Shown here: positions 24,651 to 36,195 of the stretch, piece by piece
Numbering within the stretch: position 1 is the stretch's first letter
Layout: the number at the start of each line of letters is the position of its first letter
Assembly (NCBI RefSeq): GCF_009727055.1
Contig: NC_052352.1
Location: 22,028,443 to 22,092,442, forward strand
From: Benincasa hispida
Taxonomy: Eukaryota > Streptophyta > Magnoliopsida > Cucurbitales > Cucurbitaceae
Reading direction: 5' to 3'
Length of the DNA: 64,000 nt
Program-made: the position numbers and the translations under genes
Notes under the pieces: generated by a model
The model's database searches: none
What the model saw: the letters and a program-made list of their open reading frames with translations, nothing else
Told to the model about the DNA's origin: nothing

Positions 24651-25343
24651 TTTTTCCAGTTAAGCACTAGATTCGTCTCTTCGCATCTCTTCAGTATCTT
24701 CTCCAAGTTGGCTAGACAGACTTCATAAGTGTTCCCATAAACAGAGAAGTTTTCCATAAAGATTTCGACTGAGTCCTCAAGATCGTTTGAAAAGATGGCC
24801 ATCATGCACCTTTGGAACGTGCTTGGCGCATTGCAGAGGCCGAACGACATGTGGCGAAAAGAAAAGGTCCCATATGGGTAGGTGAATGTGGTCTTGTCCT
24901 AGTCTTCTAGAGCTATCATAATCTGATTGTACCCGGCATAATCATCCAGAAAGCAGTAAAAGTCATTTCTGGCTAGACGGTCTAGCATTTGATCAATGAA
25001 TGGTAGGGGAAATGATCTTTCTTTATGGCCGCATTCAGCTAGCAGTAGTCCATGAAAATGCACCACCCAGTGACAGTTCTTTTCAGTATTAGTTCATTGT
25101 TTTCGTTCGTGACTACTGTCATGCCATCCTTTTCGACACACACTACACGGGGCTGACCCACGTGCTATCTGCTATAGGATAAATAATGCCCTCATCGAAC
25201 CATTTAATGATCTCCTTTTTTATGACCTCTTTCATCGTAGGGTTGAACCTGCGCTAATGTTTGATCGTTGCCTTATGGTCTTCTTCGAGACGAATGCAGT
25301 GCATACAGTACGCTAGGCTAATTCCTCGAATGTCAGCGAGCGT
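24617..25343 (-). pseudogene. Reverse transcriptase of gypsy A (broken, catalytic Asp pair lost)
   Basis: MSFGLCNAPSTFQRCMMAIF and VEIFMENFSVYG (24850-24617) are the palm motifs. The family motif is FMDDFS, so both catalytic aspartates of the YxDD box are replaced (D to E and D to N). Upstream fingers/palm sequence, 25340-24860, is recognisable but full of stops. Loss of the Asp pair alone would abolish activity, so any mobility would have required help in trans. Confidence 0.85.
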
Positions 25344-26060
25344 CTAGCCAATTGCTCGCACATATTTCCTCAGAATGCTCATGAACGCATTCTCATGGTC
25401 TTCGTTCAGATCAGAGGAAATAATAACTGACAAGTTCTCATTCTGTCCAAAAAATGCGTACTTTAAATGATTCGGTAGGGTCTTTAATTCCAATGTTGGT
25501 GGTTCTACTAGAGACGGTTGCATTATTTTTCTTTCTTCTTTTTCTGTTGGCTCTTCTTCTTGGTTTGCGATCATCTCTTCTTCCTTGCTTATTTTTGTTA
25601 CGATCGTATTACAGGCAGCAACGGATGCGCTTGCATCGCCAAACTTTTTTTCTTCAATAAAATTCTGGTTGTCGTCTAAGTCATGCAGGTCTTCTTCATC
25701 AAGAAACTTCATGGCACTGATTATGTTGAACTTGAGCTTCTGTCCATTGATGCTCAAAGTGATCTCCCCTTTATGCACATTAATTTGGGCACGACCTGTT
25801 GATAAAAATGGTTCGCCCGAGAATAATGGGCACATCTTTGTCGGCCTTGTAATCCAAGATGATGAAATCGGCTGGTAGGTTAAATTTGTCAATGGTGATC
25901 AACACGTCCTTCACCTTTCCCTCTGGGTGCACCAGAGATCGATCGGCCAGTTGGAGAGTCACGGTTGTGGGCACAAGTTGCCCCACATTCAGCTACTTAA
26001 AGATCGACAGAGGCATCAAATTGATGCTGGCTCCAATGTCACACAAGGCTTGCCCCGATG
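25344..26060 (-). pseudogene. Aspartic protease and protease-RT linker of gypsy A (frameshifted)
   Basis: The minus strand near 26040 encodes LCDIGASINLMPLSIFK with the retropepsin D-I-G active site. It is followed by a stop, then MGQLVPTTVTLQLADRS and PADFIILDYKADKDVPIILG (25986-25780). A frameshift near 25800 moves the rest, FLSTGRAQINVHKGEITLS and an acidic linker, to the frame 25892-25344. The protease would mature the Gag-Pol polyprotein. Confidence 0.8.
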
Positions 26061-27850
26061 TACAGTCCTCCTATGGAGTAAGGTATAGTAAAGCTCCCAG
26101 GATCGCTCATCTTCTGTGGAATGATTGATTTCAAAATTTGCGTTAAAGCCACCGTGGCAAACTTACCAGCTCCCCTCTTCTTAGTTACCATATCCTTCAG
26201 AAACTTTGTATAGACAGGCATTTCCTCAATCGCTTCACTGAATGGAATATTAATATGTAATTGTTTTAACATAGACAGAAAGCGTTGGTACTGTACCTCT
26301 TCGTTCTTTTTCTTTCTTAGTCTTTGTGGGAAAGGTGGTAACTGCACTCTCACGGTTCCCTTCTAAATTGGCTTTGAAGTCGACGCAACTTCTGGCTCTA
26401 TTACTTCTTTTTCTCTTTCTTCTTCTTGCGTCACTACAATTCTAGATTCCGCCGCAATGGGAGTAATCGGCTGGGCTCCATTCTTTCCCTCTCCACAGTT
26501 TTTCCACTTCGCAATGTCACAACCGGACATTGCTCTTTACCTGATCTCCCCGGGTTGCGTGGGAGTTTTGTTGAACTCGGCAGAGCCCCTTGCGGTCTGT
26601 TCTTTAGCTCACTTGCAATCTAGCCCATTTATAATTCTAGATTGTGGATGGACGTAGCTTAACTTTGAAGCACCGTTTTGTTTTTCTCTATATATTGCTT
26701 CAATAGGCTTTCCAGGGAAGAAGATTGCGGTAGCTGTGAGCTACTGGCTTGATTGGTTGTTTGACCATTATTGCGCGAGAAGAATCCAAGTGGCCATTCT
26801 TTCTGCGCCATAGGTTGGAAATTCTGCTGCTGATTCTTCCATGTAAAATTGGGGTGGTTTCTCCACCCGGGGTTATAGGTATTTGAAAAGGGATTATTTT
26901 TCACAAAGTAAATAGATTGTGGATTCTGTGGGCATTCTTCCATTGCGTGCCCATCACCGTAAGTCGCACACCTTGCGGTGTTTTGACTGATTACGTTGAT
27001 TTACCCATTTTGCGGTGTTGGGCTGCTGATCGTAATTCCCTGAATTAGGTTCATCATTGCGGTCATCTGATTCTGTAGTGAGGTAATAACACCATTACTT
27101 GTGTCGTTATCCTTGATTCTCAGTCTCTGATCACTCTCTCTTCAATCTTCATGGTCTTAGAGATGCGATCCAAGATATTTTTAACCTCGTCATACGTTTA
27201 GTCAAGCAGACCACCAGCAGCTGCTGCATTGGCAGCGGTCTGCGAAGCGGGATTCAAACCATGATAAAAGATTTCCATCAGGCAGTCTGGTAAACCATTG
27301 TGTGGATAATCCTGAACCAACCTCTTAAACCTCACCCAGGCATCACTGAGCGATTTGTCCATGTCTTGTTTAAAATTTGTTATAAGTTTCCTTCATCTAG
27401 CGTTCTCAGTAAGTGGAAAATATTTTTTCATAAACTTCTCCACGACCTATTCCCATGAAATGATCTCTCCCGGCTCGAGGGAATACGCCCATTTCCTTGC
27501 TTGATCACAAAGAGAAAATGGGAACAAAGTTAGTCGAACTTCTTTGGCAAAGATGTTCGAGAACACAAAAGTATTGCAGATTTCGATAAAGCTATGGAGA
27601 TGGGCGTGCGGGTCCTCGCCACGCCGGCCTCCGAATTGTCCTGCAATCTGGATCATCTACAGCATCACCGGTTTCATTTCGAATCTGCTTCCATCGAGGG
27701 TAGGCCTTATGATTCCTGGAGAGAAATCATAAAGGTTTGACGATGCATAGTCCTTAATGGGTCTATTGCGATCGTTAGCCAAAAGGATTGGATTCGCCAT
27801 GATGTTGTTTTCGTTTGGTGCTCTATTTCCAGGCTGCTTCGCCATCTTTT
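26061..27850 (-). pseudogene. Gag of gypsy A (broken into several frames)
   Basis: The start is probably ATG at 27845 (MAKQPGNRAPNENN). Then MIQIAGQFGGRRGEDPHAHL, with FIEICNTF and LFPFSLCDQARKWAYSLEPG (27656-27447), is the plant retrotransposon gag core. Next, 27440-26950 is stop-ridden with a remnant nucleocapsid region. NNPFSNTYNPGWRNHPNF (26943-26659) is the usual segment after the zinc knuckle. Finally 26353-26039 (HINIPFSEAIEEMPVYTKFL) leads into protease. Gag forms the cytoplasmic virus-like particle of the retrotransposon. Confidence 0.8.
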
Positions 27851-27989
27851 CTTTATCTGACTGTTGTTGTTGGCGGTCTCTTAATCTTCTTCTGAATGTC
27901 CTCTCAATCTCTAGGTTGTAATTCGCCAGAGATTAAGAGTCTGCAAAGAAATTAGAAAAATTACTGTTAGCACACTATTTTGTCGAAGT

Positions 27990-28006
27990 CCCCGGCAATG
28001 GTGCCA
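27990..28006 (-). other. Primer-binding site of gypsy A (tRNA-Asp type)
   Basis: The minus strand reads TGGCACCATTGCCGGGG, six bases after the end of the 5' LTR. It matches the 3' end of plant tRNA-Asp (complement TGGCGCCGTTGCCGGGG) with two mismatches. This is characteristic of the Athila/Tat lineage. Confidence 0.8.
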
Positions 28007-28012
28007 AAAACT

Positions 28013-28408
28013 TGATGCGTTATTTTATGATATGGAAATGTGGATGACATGCGATGGTGAAATTGCATTGAGCACTCAAGTTTTCTCAGTGGAATCCAAG
28101 TGTAAACTCCACTGAGTTTCCTGGTAAGTCTAGGGTCAAACTCAGGGACTTGTGAAAACAGGTTGCGATGGTAATTTTTAGGAAAACTTTGTGGTAACCA
28201 AATAAATCAATAGTTATTGAGGTTGTTGTTTGCGGTGATAAAAAATAAATAAATGCGCGGATTTGAGAAAAGTCGGATTGCGTGATAGATGCACTGAGTA
28301 TACAGATGAATGGGTTGAGAAGGTCTTTAGCTAGCGTTACTTGGGAATGCGTCAAACTATGCGATCATGCTACAACCATGCACAGCAAGTCATTTTCCAA
28401 TGCAAATG
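28013..28408 (-). mobile_element. 5' LTR of gypsy A, inner part
   Basis: It corresponds to the first ~395 bp (plus-strand view) of the LTR at 19294-21184. It is cut at 28408 by insertion of the family-B LTR and resumes at 32006. AAATG at 28404-28408 is repeated at 32006-32010. Confidence 0.85.
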
Positions 28409-28750
28409 TGATGACATGCAGAAATGCATGTCATCTTAGGACTTTTACTTAGAATTATGAAGGTTATTAGGCAGAATATGCGGCAATCATGATAAGGAAT
28501 TCAAGAGAAAATGAGCTTGCGTCGATTAGCATGTTGAATCTCAGCTAACTCGTTATTTTGCATTATTATGCATTCAATGTTCTATTTTTGTAGCTAACGC
28601 AGGAAATGAATGCAAATGCAGAAATTGGACTACCACATAGACAACCGCATGCGAAGAAACACTCCATCGCAAAGGCAAACACATCGATCAACGCATGGAT
28701 GTTGTGGTAATAAGCTGCATGCATCCATCGCATGGGAGTTGCGGTAATAA

Positions 28751-28986
28751 ACTGGTTATGTTATCGTGTGTTTGTTTTTTATAGTTCTTGTTTGACCGCA
28801 TCATTGGGCATTCTGCATTAAAATAACGACATTAGCTCAAAATCCAAATAGATCAGGCATTGAAGATGTATGGTTGCATATTGTGATTACTTTATGAATT
28901 CTTGAGCAAAAATGTCTTACTTTCGGAGCCTTTTATATTCTTTTAGATGAGTAAGATAAAATAACTTATAGTTCTACAAGTTATCA
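28751..28986 (-). mobile_element. Tail of a family-C LTR within the captured tract
   Basis: It matches 54105-54340, the last ~236 bp (plus-strand view) of the solo LTR C at 52909-54340, including the terminal TTATCA and the adjoining ATTGT. Confidence 0.8.
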
Positions 28987-29607
28987 ATTGTCCATGCACC
29001 TTGTGGATAGATTTGCTTATTGAATTTCTCTTTTCTGATCTTCATTGTCCAACCGTTTCTCAATATCACTGCGTGACATTGTTCTTTACCTGAACTTTCC
29101 GCATTGTGAGAAACCTCAGTGTTGCTTGGTAGTGATCCTTGTGGTCTGTTTTTCAATTCTCCTGCGTTCTGCTCTATTTGATGTTCAAGATTTCGAATAG
29201 AGGACGCTTGACTTTGCAGAACCACCTCATTTTTCTTATGCACTATTTTAATAGATTTTCTAGAGGTGAAGTTGCTGGTTGTTGCGATGAGCTTGACACT
29301 TGTTGGTGTCCATTCTATCTTTGACGGAACTCAGGTGGTGCATCTCTAGGGGCACCATGATGGTCGATGTTGATTTCCATCCTAAGAGAAATTTGGGTGG
29401 TTTCGCCAACCAGGGTTATAGGTGTTCAGAAATGGGTTATTCTTGACAAAGAAGACAAATTGCAGGTTATGCGGGCATACCTCAAATGAGTGAGCTTCTT
29501 TGCATAAAAAGCATCTCTCGTTAGCCACCTGAGTAACCACATTCACTTACCCATTTTTGCCGCTAGATTTTGTCATTGTCATTGCTTGTAACAAATTGGT
29601 CATCGCA
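28987..29607 (-). pseudogene. Duplicated gag fragment of element G
   Basis: The minus-strand frame 29243-28974 includes SSIRNLEHQIEQNAGELKNR and RPQGSLPSNTE, then EQCHAVILRNG, the conserved region after the zinc knuckle in plant gypsy Gag. The preceding part (29530-29340) has NNPFLNTYNPGW-like text. It is nearly identical to 54341-54956 and belongs to the captured tract, not to family B. Confidence 0.8.
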
Positions 29608-29875
29608 CTATGAAGCACAAATACTTCATATGAGGCAAAGAATCAGTATCAGACACGTATCGGATACCGATACTTCCACATACTTCCTAGATACGTATCT
29701 GACACGCGATTTGATGTATCTATACTTTCAGATAATTTTCAGATACGTATCTAACACATGATTTAACGTATCTATTTCTATGCGTAATTTTTTTTAAGAA
29801 AAAAGACATGTAACTCACCTAATCTTTCCTGGTCTAAAATTAGGCAACCTATTTAAAAAGCTCACTTCTCGAGTC
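29608..29875. mobile_element. hAT-like MITE, left part (copy 1)
   Basis: It starts CTATGAAGCACAAATAC and carries several GATACGTATC-type words. It is identical in layout to 54957-55225 and 58812-59085, and is cut at 29875 by the start of LTR B. Only the left inverted repeat remains. Confidence 0.75.
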
Positions 29876-32005
29876 TGATGACATGCAAAAATGCATGTCA
29901 TCTTAGGCCTTTCACTTAGAATTATGAAGGTTGTTAGGCAGAATATGCGTCAATCATGATAGGAATTCATGAGAAAATGAGCTTGCATCAATCAGCATGT
30001 TGAATGTCAGCTAACCCATTATTTTGCGTTATTATGCGTTCAATGTTCTATTTTTGTAGCTAAAACAGGAAATGGACGCAAACGCAAAAATCGGACCACC
30101 GCATGCGGAGAAACACTACATCGCAAAGGCAAACGCATCGATCAACGCATGGATGTTGCGGTAACCAGCCGTATACATCCATTGCATGGGAGTTGCACTC
30201 GTCAAGCGATTGCGGTCATCGTGTAGAGTTGTGGTGTTAAGCGAATGCGGTCATTAAATGATTGCGGCTACACGACAATGCATTCTAATTGGATCAATGC
30301 AAGGTTGGTGGAATGTACACATCAACGCATCTACATCGAGAAAATCAAAAGATGATGTTGACATTTCACCTACCACGTTGTTAGCGACAGAGGTTCAGAA
30401 AAGGACCAACGCACCGAATGTCAGTCTCAGAGCAGTCCATTAATGATGTCAGCGATCCAAGCTCTATAAATAGAAGCCAATGAGCAGAAATTCAAGTTAT
30501 CCAAGGTTTTCGCCTAAGGTTCGCCTAGGGCGGATCCTTGTGATCTAGAAAAATGTATGAGAAGATGACTAAGAGTTCTTCGCCTTTTTCATCCATTCCG
30601 AGTGACGACTAGAGCCTTCGATCGGAGCTAGATCTCGAGAGAGTCAGCTCCTCTACCCATCCATGGCACCACCGGTAGCCTTGACGCACATCTGCTAGGA
30701 GAAAATCTTTGCTTCCAGCCGATCATTTCCTTTTCCTTTTCTTTTCTCATACTGTATTGTATGATATTTTGGAATTAAGAAATTAATACAATTTGTTTTC
30801 AATGAATTTCTCTGTTCCTTCAACTCCATCTCCATCTTCTTTTTGCTTAGCAACTTTACTTTCATTGCAACACTTAGTGGGATTGCTTGGGTATTGCATA
30901 CTTAGTCATGTGGATTAGAGATATGAAGCATGTAGCAACCTACCGAGAGGTGTGCGTTGTGCGAGTGTGTGAATAACCTTATTTGCTTAGTGTGAAGCTG
31001 CTGTAACGCCTGTCTATAGGCTAACCCATTGCTTGTCTATGAGTAAAGTCAGCAACAATTAACTACTCGGGAGGGTAAATGGTTGGACGTATTAAGCAAG
31101 GCATGCATTGTTCACTAGGGATAGTAACGATCTTGCGTCAACCAAGTTCATGCAATTATCTTATATTATGTATGCTTCATTCATCCATTAGGGATACTCG
31201 GGAGGGTATTCTAAGGACAGGATCTAGGCTTGGGAATGTCAGGTCAGAATCTAGGCTCGGGAGAGTCAGATTAGAACTTATAATACAAGAGATAGGAGCT
31301 TAGGAATAAGCACTGTATACTATTAACCCATCGCATGCATCCTAGAGATAGGATACGATTGTGTGCAATCACCGTAACGTTATGTGCATTTTGCATCATC
31401 GCATAGGAAAAGAGTAGAGACTTAGGAATAAGTTCTATGGACACTTTTGCATTCAACACATGCGTCTTAGACTTAGGAGCACCGCATTTGCATTGGAAAA
31501 TGATTTGTCGTGCATGAGTGTAGCATGATCACATTGGCTTGCGTTGACTAGGGTTACCCTTGCAGTCAATCTTAAAGGTTGCAATGAAAACATCTCCGCA
31601 TTTTATCTATTTTCTCACACATTTATTTCATGTCAAAGTTTGTCGTATCTCTACCTTTCATGCATATTCTCATTGCGTTGTCTGTTAGATAGGAGTAGGA
31701 GTAGGATTAACTTAGCAACATCCCCTCCATTCTTTTATTCAAACCACCGCATGCACATCACCACATACATATAGCTACAAATTCCTGTGTTCGACCTCGA
31801 ATTACCCGAGAAACTTACGTTCATGTTATACTTGGCGTGAACGTAAGAAAACTTGTGGCAGGACGTATGGTCATCGCATACATTTATTAACACATTATCA
31901 GTCCAACGCATGACCATCGACGCATATCTTAGGAACATGCATCACATACTGCATCCATGAGATTTTGGTTGTCGAGTAAAATTGACTTCTAATTTCCCGC
32001 CATCA
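29876..32005 (+). mobile_element. LTR of family B (2.13 kb)
   Basis: It runs TGATGACATGC...CCGCCATCA, with a perfect 10-bp hairpin (29877-29902) at the start. Over its first ~335 bp it is about 98 percent identical to 55226-55560; beyond that identity drops to about 88-90 percent. Landmarks shared with family A LTRs (the AGCACCGCATTTGCATTGG region near 31480) show that families A and B are related. ORFs inside are not conserved genes. Confidence 0.75.
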
Positions 32006-33197
32006 AAATGCGATGCTTCTAAGTCTAGGACGCATGTGTTGAATGCAAAAGTGTCAATAGAGCTTATTCCTAAGTCTCTACTCTTGTCCTATGCGATGAT
32101 GCAAGATGCATAAAGGCAAGGTGACCGCACTCAATCATGTCCTATCTCTAGATGCATGTGATGCGTTAATAGCAAACAGTGCTTATTCCTAAGCTTCTAT
32201 CTCTTGATTATGCGTTCTAATCTGGCTCTCCCGAGCCTAGATTCTAACCTGAATTTTTCAAGCCTAGATCCTGTCCTTAGCTAAATGCTTCTCAACACAT
32301 TCAACAGATTTAGTTACTCATGCGTAAATAAGAGAGTGAACAGATATAGAGAAGTAAATTCCATTTTTATAAATGAGTTTGAGTACAAAATAACAGTGGA
32401 AGTTAAAGGTAAAAAGCCTGGTAGCAATTCCTTGCTGACCGAGGCTTTTACACTGTCAATCTCTATTCGATTCAAAAGATATTCCTATTTCCGCAGGCGT
32501 CGACCCTCTCTCTGTCCTTGAAGCTTCTGGCGCTCTCCCAAGCTTACCGGAATGATCTGTTGGCACAACCTTCTTCTCTCGCGTCCGCCTTAAGGTAAAA
32601 GAAAATCTAAGAACAAGGCTAAACTATGAACAAAACGGTGAACTCGTAAAACAGCTGAACCCCTTTTCTGAAGGATGCCTTCGGTATTTATAAAACCTCT
32701 AGGGTGAAAGGCGGCTTCTTTCTCATAATTGCATAGATGGGATGACTTTAATTCCCTGACTGATGCGCCGAATATTTGTCACCGAAAAGCTAAATGTACT
32801 TGTTCGTTAGCGACTGTCAACTTAATTCGGATTCAACTGTCATCAACTTTCTGTCCCATCGTGATTAATTATACCTTTCACCCAGATGCACTCATCAAGT
32901 TGTGCTGACCAAGTTGCAGCAATCCTTCTTGAGCAAATGTTTACGAGCACAATCATCGCAAAGTCTTGCGGTAATGCTATGCTCGACCAATGATTTCCTA
33001 TGATCGTAATTTCTGCCTTTCGTCAACGCATTTAACACAAAAATACAAAAATCAACTGTTCGTATGCGATGAGCGCATGCGACTGCAATATTATGAGTTT
33101 GATGCTTTTTGGGCGCAATCTAACATGTTATATCAATGCAAGCTAGCATTATTTAAGAACTTAACACTATGATAACATGCATTTTTGCCCGTTATCA
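32006..33197 (-). mobile_element. 5' LTR of gypsy A, outer part
   Basis: It continues the LTR from 28408 and follows the 3' LTR closely (for example GTACAAAATAA near 32385 versus 20370). It lacks about 80 bp present in the 3' LTR around 20190-20275 (the junction is at about 32280). It ends GTTATCA at 33197. Confidence 0.85.
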
Positions 33198-33465
33198 GTA
33201 CCTTTTCATGCGATGGACATACAAGATGTGTAAACTATGCATCCTATACTTATTATAACACTCATTCACTTTCCAACCCTAATTCTAAGCGATTCTCAAG
33301 GTAATCCCAATCATACGAAGTAATCATATTTCACAAAAGTTTCAAGCCGAAATAATTAAATAAATAGAAAGTGATATTCAAACTAAAAAAAAAAAAAGTA
33401 CAAAAGGATGTGATACATCCCTGAAAAGATGTCACCTTTTTCATCGTAGGGACTTGTTGATTGCA
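33198..33465 (-). mobile_element. Spacer of element G after its integrase
   Basis: A non-coding stretch with an A13 tract at about 33388 lies between the gypsy A target site and the integrase stop codon of G. In the unbroken element it would have continued into 19293. Confidence 0.5.
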
Positions 33466-34418
33466 TCATTCAGGTTTTCCCAGGTCGATGGGGGATTTCT
33501 CATGATAAATGTTGCCTCCATAATATTGCTTGAGTCTTTGACCATTAATCTTGAATGGGTTTGATCCATCCTTCTGCGTTAGTTCCACCGTTTCGTGAGG
33601 GTAGATTTCTTTAATTACAAATGGTCCCGACCATCGTGATTTAAATTTCCTTGGGAACAATCGAAGGTGTGTGTTAAATAAAAGAACTTTTTGTCCAATC
33701 TCAAAATTTTTCATACTTATGCGTTTGTCGTGTCAACGCTTCATACGCTCTTTATAGATTTTGGTATTCTCGTACACCTGCAATCTCCATTCATCTAACT
33801 CATGCAGTTGTAATTTCCTTACTTCTTCTGCTACGTCGATATTGAAGTTGAGTTTCTTGGTTTCCCATAATGCTTTGTGCTCAAGTTCTAAGGGCAAATG
33901 GCAATCTTTACCAAATACGAGCACGTAGGAGGACATTCCAATGGGCGTTTTGTACGTCGTTCGGTATGTCCACAATGCTTCGTCTAACTTATGTGCCCAA
34001 TCCTTCCGTGTTGTATCGACAACTTTCTCAAGTATGGACTTGATTTCTCTGTTGGACACTTCAACTTGTCCATTAGTTTGGGGATGGTAGTCTATCATGA
34101 TTTTGTGATGGACATTATGTTTGAGTAAAAGCTTGCTAACAATGTGATTAATGAAGTAAGTGCCCTAATCGTTTATGATGACACACAGAGTGTCAAAGCA
34201 GGTGAAGATGTTTTTCTAAAGGAATTTTGATACTGTCGCTGCATCATTTGAGGCATAGGAAATCCCTTCGACCCATTTCGAGTCATAGTCAACAGCTACT
34301 AAAATATAGCTATGGCCATTGGATGGCGGTAATTGGCCCATGAAGTATAATTTCCATACATCAAATTATTCAATTTCTTAGATAACACTTAATGGCATCT
34401 CATTTATTTCAGAAATAT
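33466..34418 (-). pseudogene. Integrase core and C-terminus of element G (broken by the CACTA element)
   Basis: Minus-strand frame 34098-33733 has [17 protein letters not shown], with the third catalytic residue of the D-D-E triad, and [19 protein letters not shown]. Frame 33714-33466 adds SRWSGPFVIKEIYPHETVEL and NGQRLKQYYGG, the C-terminal DNA-binding part, separated by one stop. Upstream (34418-34100) the first two catalytic positions are recognisable but stop-ridden. The N-terminal zinc region is found 11.5 kb away at 45907-46015, because the CACTA element is inserted here. Confidence 0.85.
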
Positions 34419-34429
34419 CACTACATGAA

Positions 34430-35200
34430 ATATCACTTACAATAGCGTTAAAAAACGTAATCATAGACTTTCAATAGCATTTTCAAAATGTTGTAGTAGC
34501 CCATGTTATTGAAGGTCCATGACTTTCGATAACGTTTTTTCAACGCTATAAAAAACACTATAAAAAGTCCGTTTTGATAGTGCATATATGATGCTATAAA
34601 AATTTTTCATAACGTGAAAAAAAAAGCGCTATTGAAACGTTTTGATAGCATTTTCTATAGCGTTAGAAAATCGCCATAAAAACATTTCAATAGCGTTTAT
34701 CCAATGCTAAAAAAACCGTTAATGAAACGTTTTGATAGCGCTGTTTCAATGTTATCAAAATGTTTCAATGACATTTTTAATAACATTGTAAAAACGTTAT
34801 AAAAGAGTCTTCATAACGTTTTATAAATGCTATCGTAGCCGATGTGATTAAAAGTCCTCGACTTTCCATAACGTTTTTGTGCAACTACTAATACTATTAT
34901 AGAAAATGGACATATGATAGCTTTTACTCAATATTATGGAATCGTTCATTGTATTGGAAAAAGTATTATCAAAAGTTTTCATAGCAATAAAGAAATGCTA
35001 TAAAAGACATTCTATAGCAATTTTAGGCACGCTATTGAAAGTCCCTTATTTTTATTAGCATTTTTTCATCGTAATGAAAAAAGCTATAAATACCCCATCT
35101 TCAAGCATGAATTTTAATGTTAATGAGCTTTCTATGGCATTTTATGTAATACTAAAAGTAATGTTATTATTGATCTTTAATAGCACTTGTTAATAACATT
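34430..35200. repeat. Left subterminal repeat region of the CACTA element
   Basis: Many short variants of AATAGCGTTTT, AACGTTTTGATAGC and CTATAAAAA occur in both orientations. In En/Spm elements the subterminal repeats bind the TNPA protein and bring the ends together. The right end (45830-45906) shows the same words (TTATAGCATG, GATGCTATAAAAAG) over a much shorter stretch. Confidence 0.7.
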
Positions 35201-35561
35201 TTCTTTTAGATTTTACAATTTGTTTTACAAATATTATTGTAGAATTAATTATAAACATTTATTTATAGAAGTCACTTGCCCATATTATTATCTAGACAAA
35301 GAAAGATGTAGTTCACATTTCATCAAAATCTACATTCATAATTGTAACCAAAATCTTCAAATTTATAGCATATAAAAGAACTAAGACGCTATCTCCAATA
35401 AAACAGGTTTGATATAGTCATCAAGAGTATGTTTCAATGAAGTTCCTATCTAATAGAACAATTTGTAAATTCTCCCACACAATATGTAGCTATGATGTTT
35501 GTTGTTGAATCAATCACCTAATAAAAAATAAAACAAAATAACTTTCATAAATCATCAATGT
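35201..35561. other. Non-coding CACTA sequence
   Basis: AT-rich DNA lies between the subterminal repeats and the last exon of the Transposase_24-type gene. It probably includes the 3' UTR. No feature is recognised. Confidence 0.4.
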
Positions 35562-36195
35562 CTATTTATAACAATAGATTAGCCAATGAACTAAATAAAT
35601 ACTTAATTCACAAAGTAGTAAATAAATTTTCTTGCATAGTTTGACTTTATCCATTAGCCATGCAACAGTAGTGATCACGACATCGTCAATAACAATAATG
35701 TCAGATGTAGGCCTCCACAAGAAGGAATTTGATATTTTTAACGTATCAACCCACACATGAACTGCATTCGGGTCAGGAGGTATGTGATGGACAAAGATTG
35801 ATGGATCATTGGAAGACCATCTACCTTTAACATTGACTTCTCCTGAACTAACCCAATCTAGTAGCAAACACTTATGAGGAGTGTTGGTAGTAACACTCTT
35901 TTTCACCAATAATATGGTTAGAAAATTTTCAAAAAATAATAATTTTGAATGTTAAATGAATAGAAAAAGTTATATATGAATTTACCTATGGGGAATTTAG
36001 GATTGAATCTAGAATATCTGTCGATGCTGATACTCTAACAGGATTATTGGAATTTTGTTCCCTCATTTTTTCCTATAGAAACAACATATTCAAAGTGTTA
36101 TATAAAACACAATTTCAATAGAGAAAGAGAGGTAGGATAAATTTACCTTGTCCCTTATTAAGGAAGCTACAACACTTTTCAATTCATTTACATCT
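35562..36195 (-). pseudogene. Transposase_24-type (TNPA-like) gene of the CACTA element, 3' exons
   Basis: Minus-strand segments are 36195-36145 (DVNELKSVVASLIRDK), 36070-35985 (EKMREQNSNNPVRVSASTD) and 35909-about 35640. The last has CLLLDWVSSGEVNVKGRW, then SSNDPSIFVHHIPPDPNAV and VWVDTLKISNSFLWRPTSD. These are the conserved C-terminal block of plant Transposase_24 (Ptta/En/Spm) proteins, which occur in CACTA elements and many host-annotated genes. The function is presumed to be DNA binding at element ends, like TNPA. The upstream exons lie beyond the solo LTR at 36196-38160. Confidence 0.75.

Larger units (their letters stand above)
28409..32005 (+). mobile_element. Family-B LTR insertion with a captured 1.46-kb tract
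   Basis: It begins TGATGACATGC and ends CCCGCCATCA, flanked by a perfect AAATG TSD (28404-28408 and 32006-32010). It is made of three parts. The first 342 bp of LTR B are at 28409-28750. A foreign tract is at 28751-30211, nearly identical to 54105-55560. The remainder of LTR B is at 30212-32005. Removing the tract leaves a single LTR of about 2.14 kb, so it is best read as a solo LTR later modified by templated insertion. The whole sits inside the 5' LTR of gypsy A. Confidence 0.75.
19294..33197 (-). mobile_element. Gypsy A: full-length Athila/Tat-type retrotransposon nested in element G
   Basis: The left edge TGATGCGTTATT at 19294 is preceded by GTATC (19289-19293). The right edge CGTTATCA at 33197 is followed by GTACC (33198-33202), a 5-bp TSD with one mismatch. 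On the minus strand the order is 5' LTR (33197-28013, split by a family-B insertion), primer site, gag, protease, RT, RNase H, integrase, a non-coding tail, polypurine tract and 3' LTR (21184-19294). This is a complete gypsy layout, but every ORF is broken. Without the nested insertion and the adapter artefact it would be about 10 kb. It interrupts G between integrase and the 3' ORF. Confidence 0.85.

Noticed and set aside
29570..29761. ORF of 63 codons on the plus strand, also found at 54919-55110
   Set aside because: Its repetition comes from the duplicated tract. It spans an antisense gag piece and a MITE, so its conservation reflects duplication, not selection.
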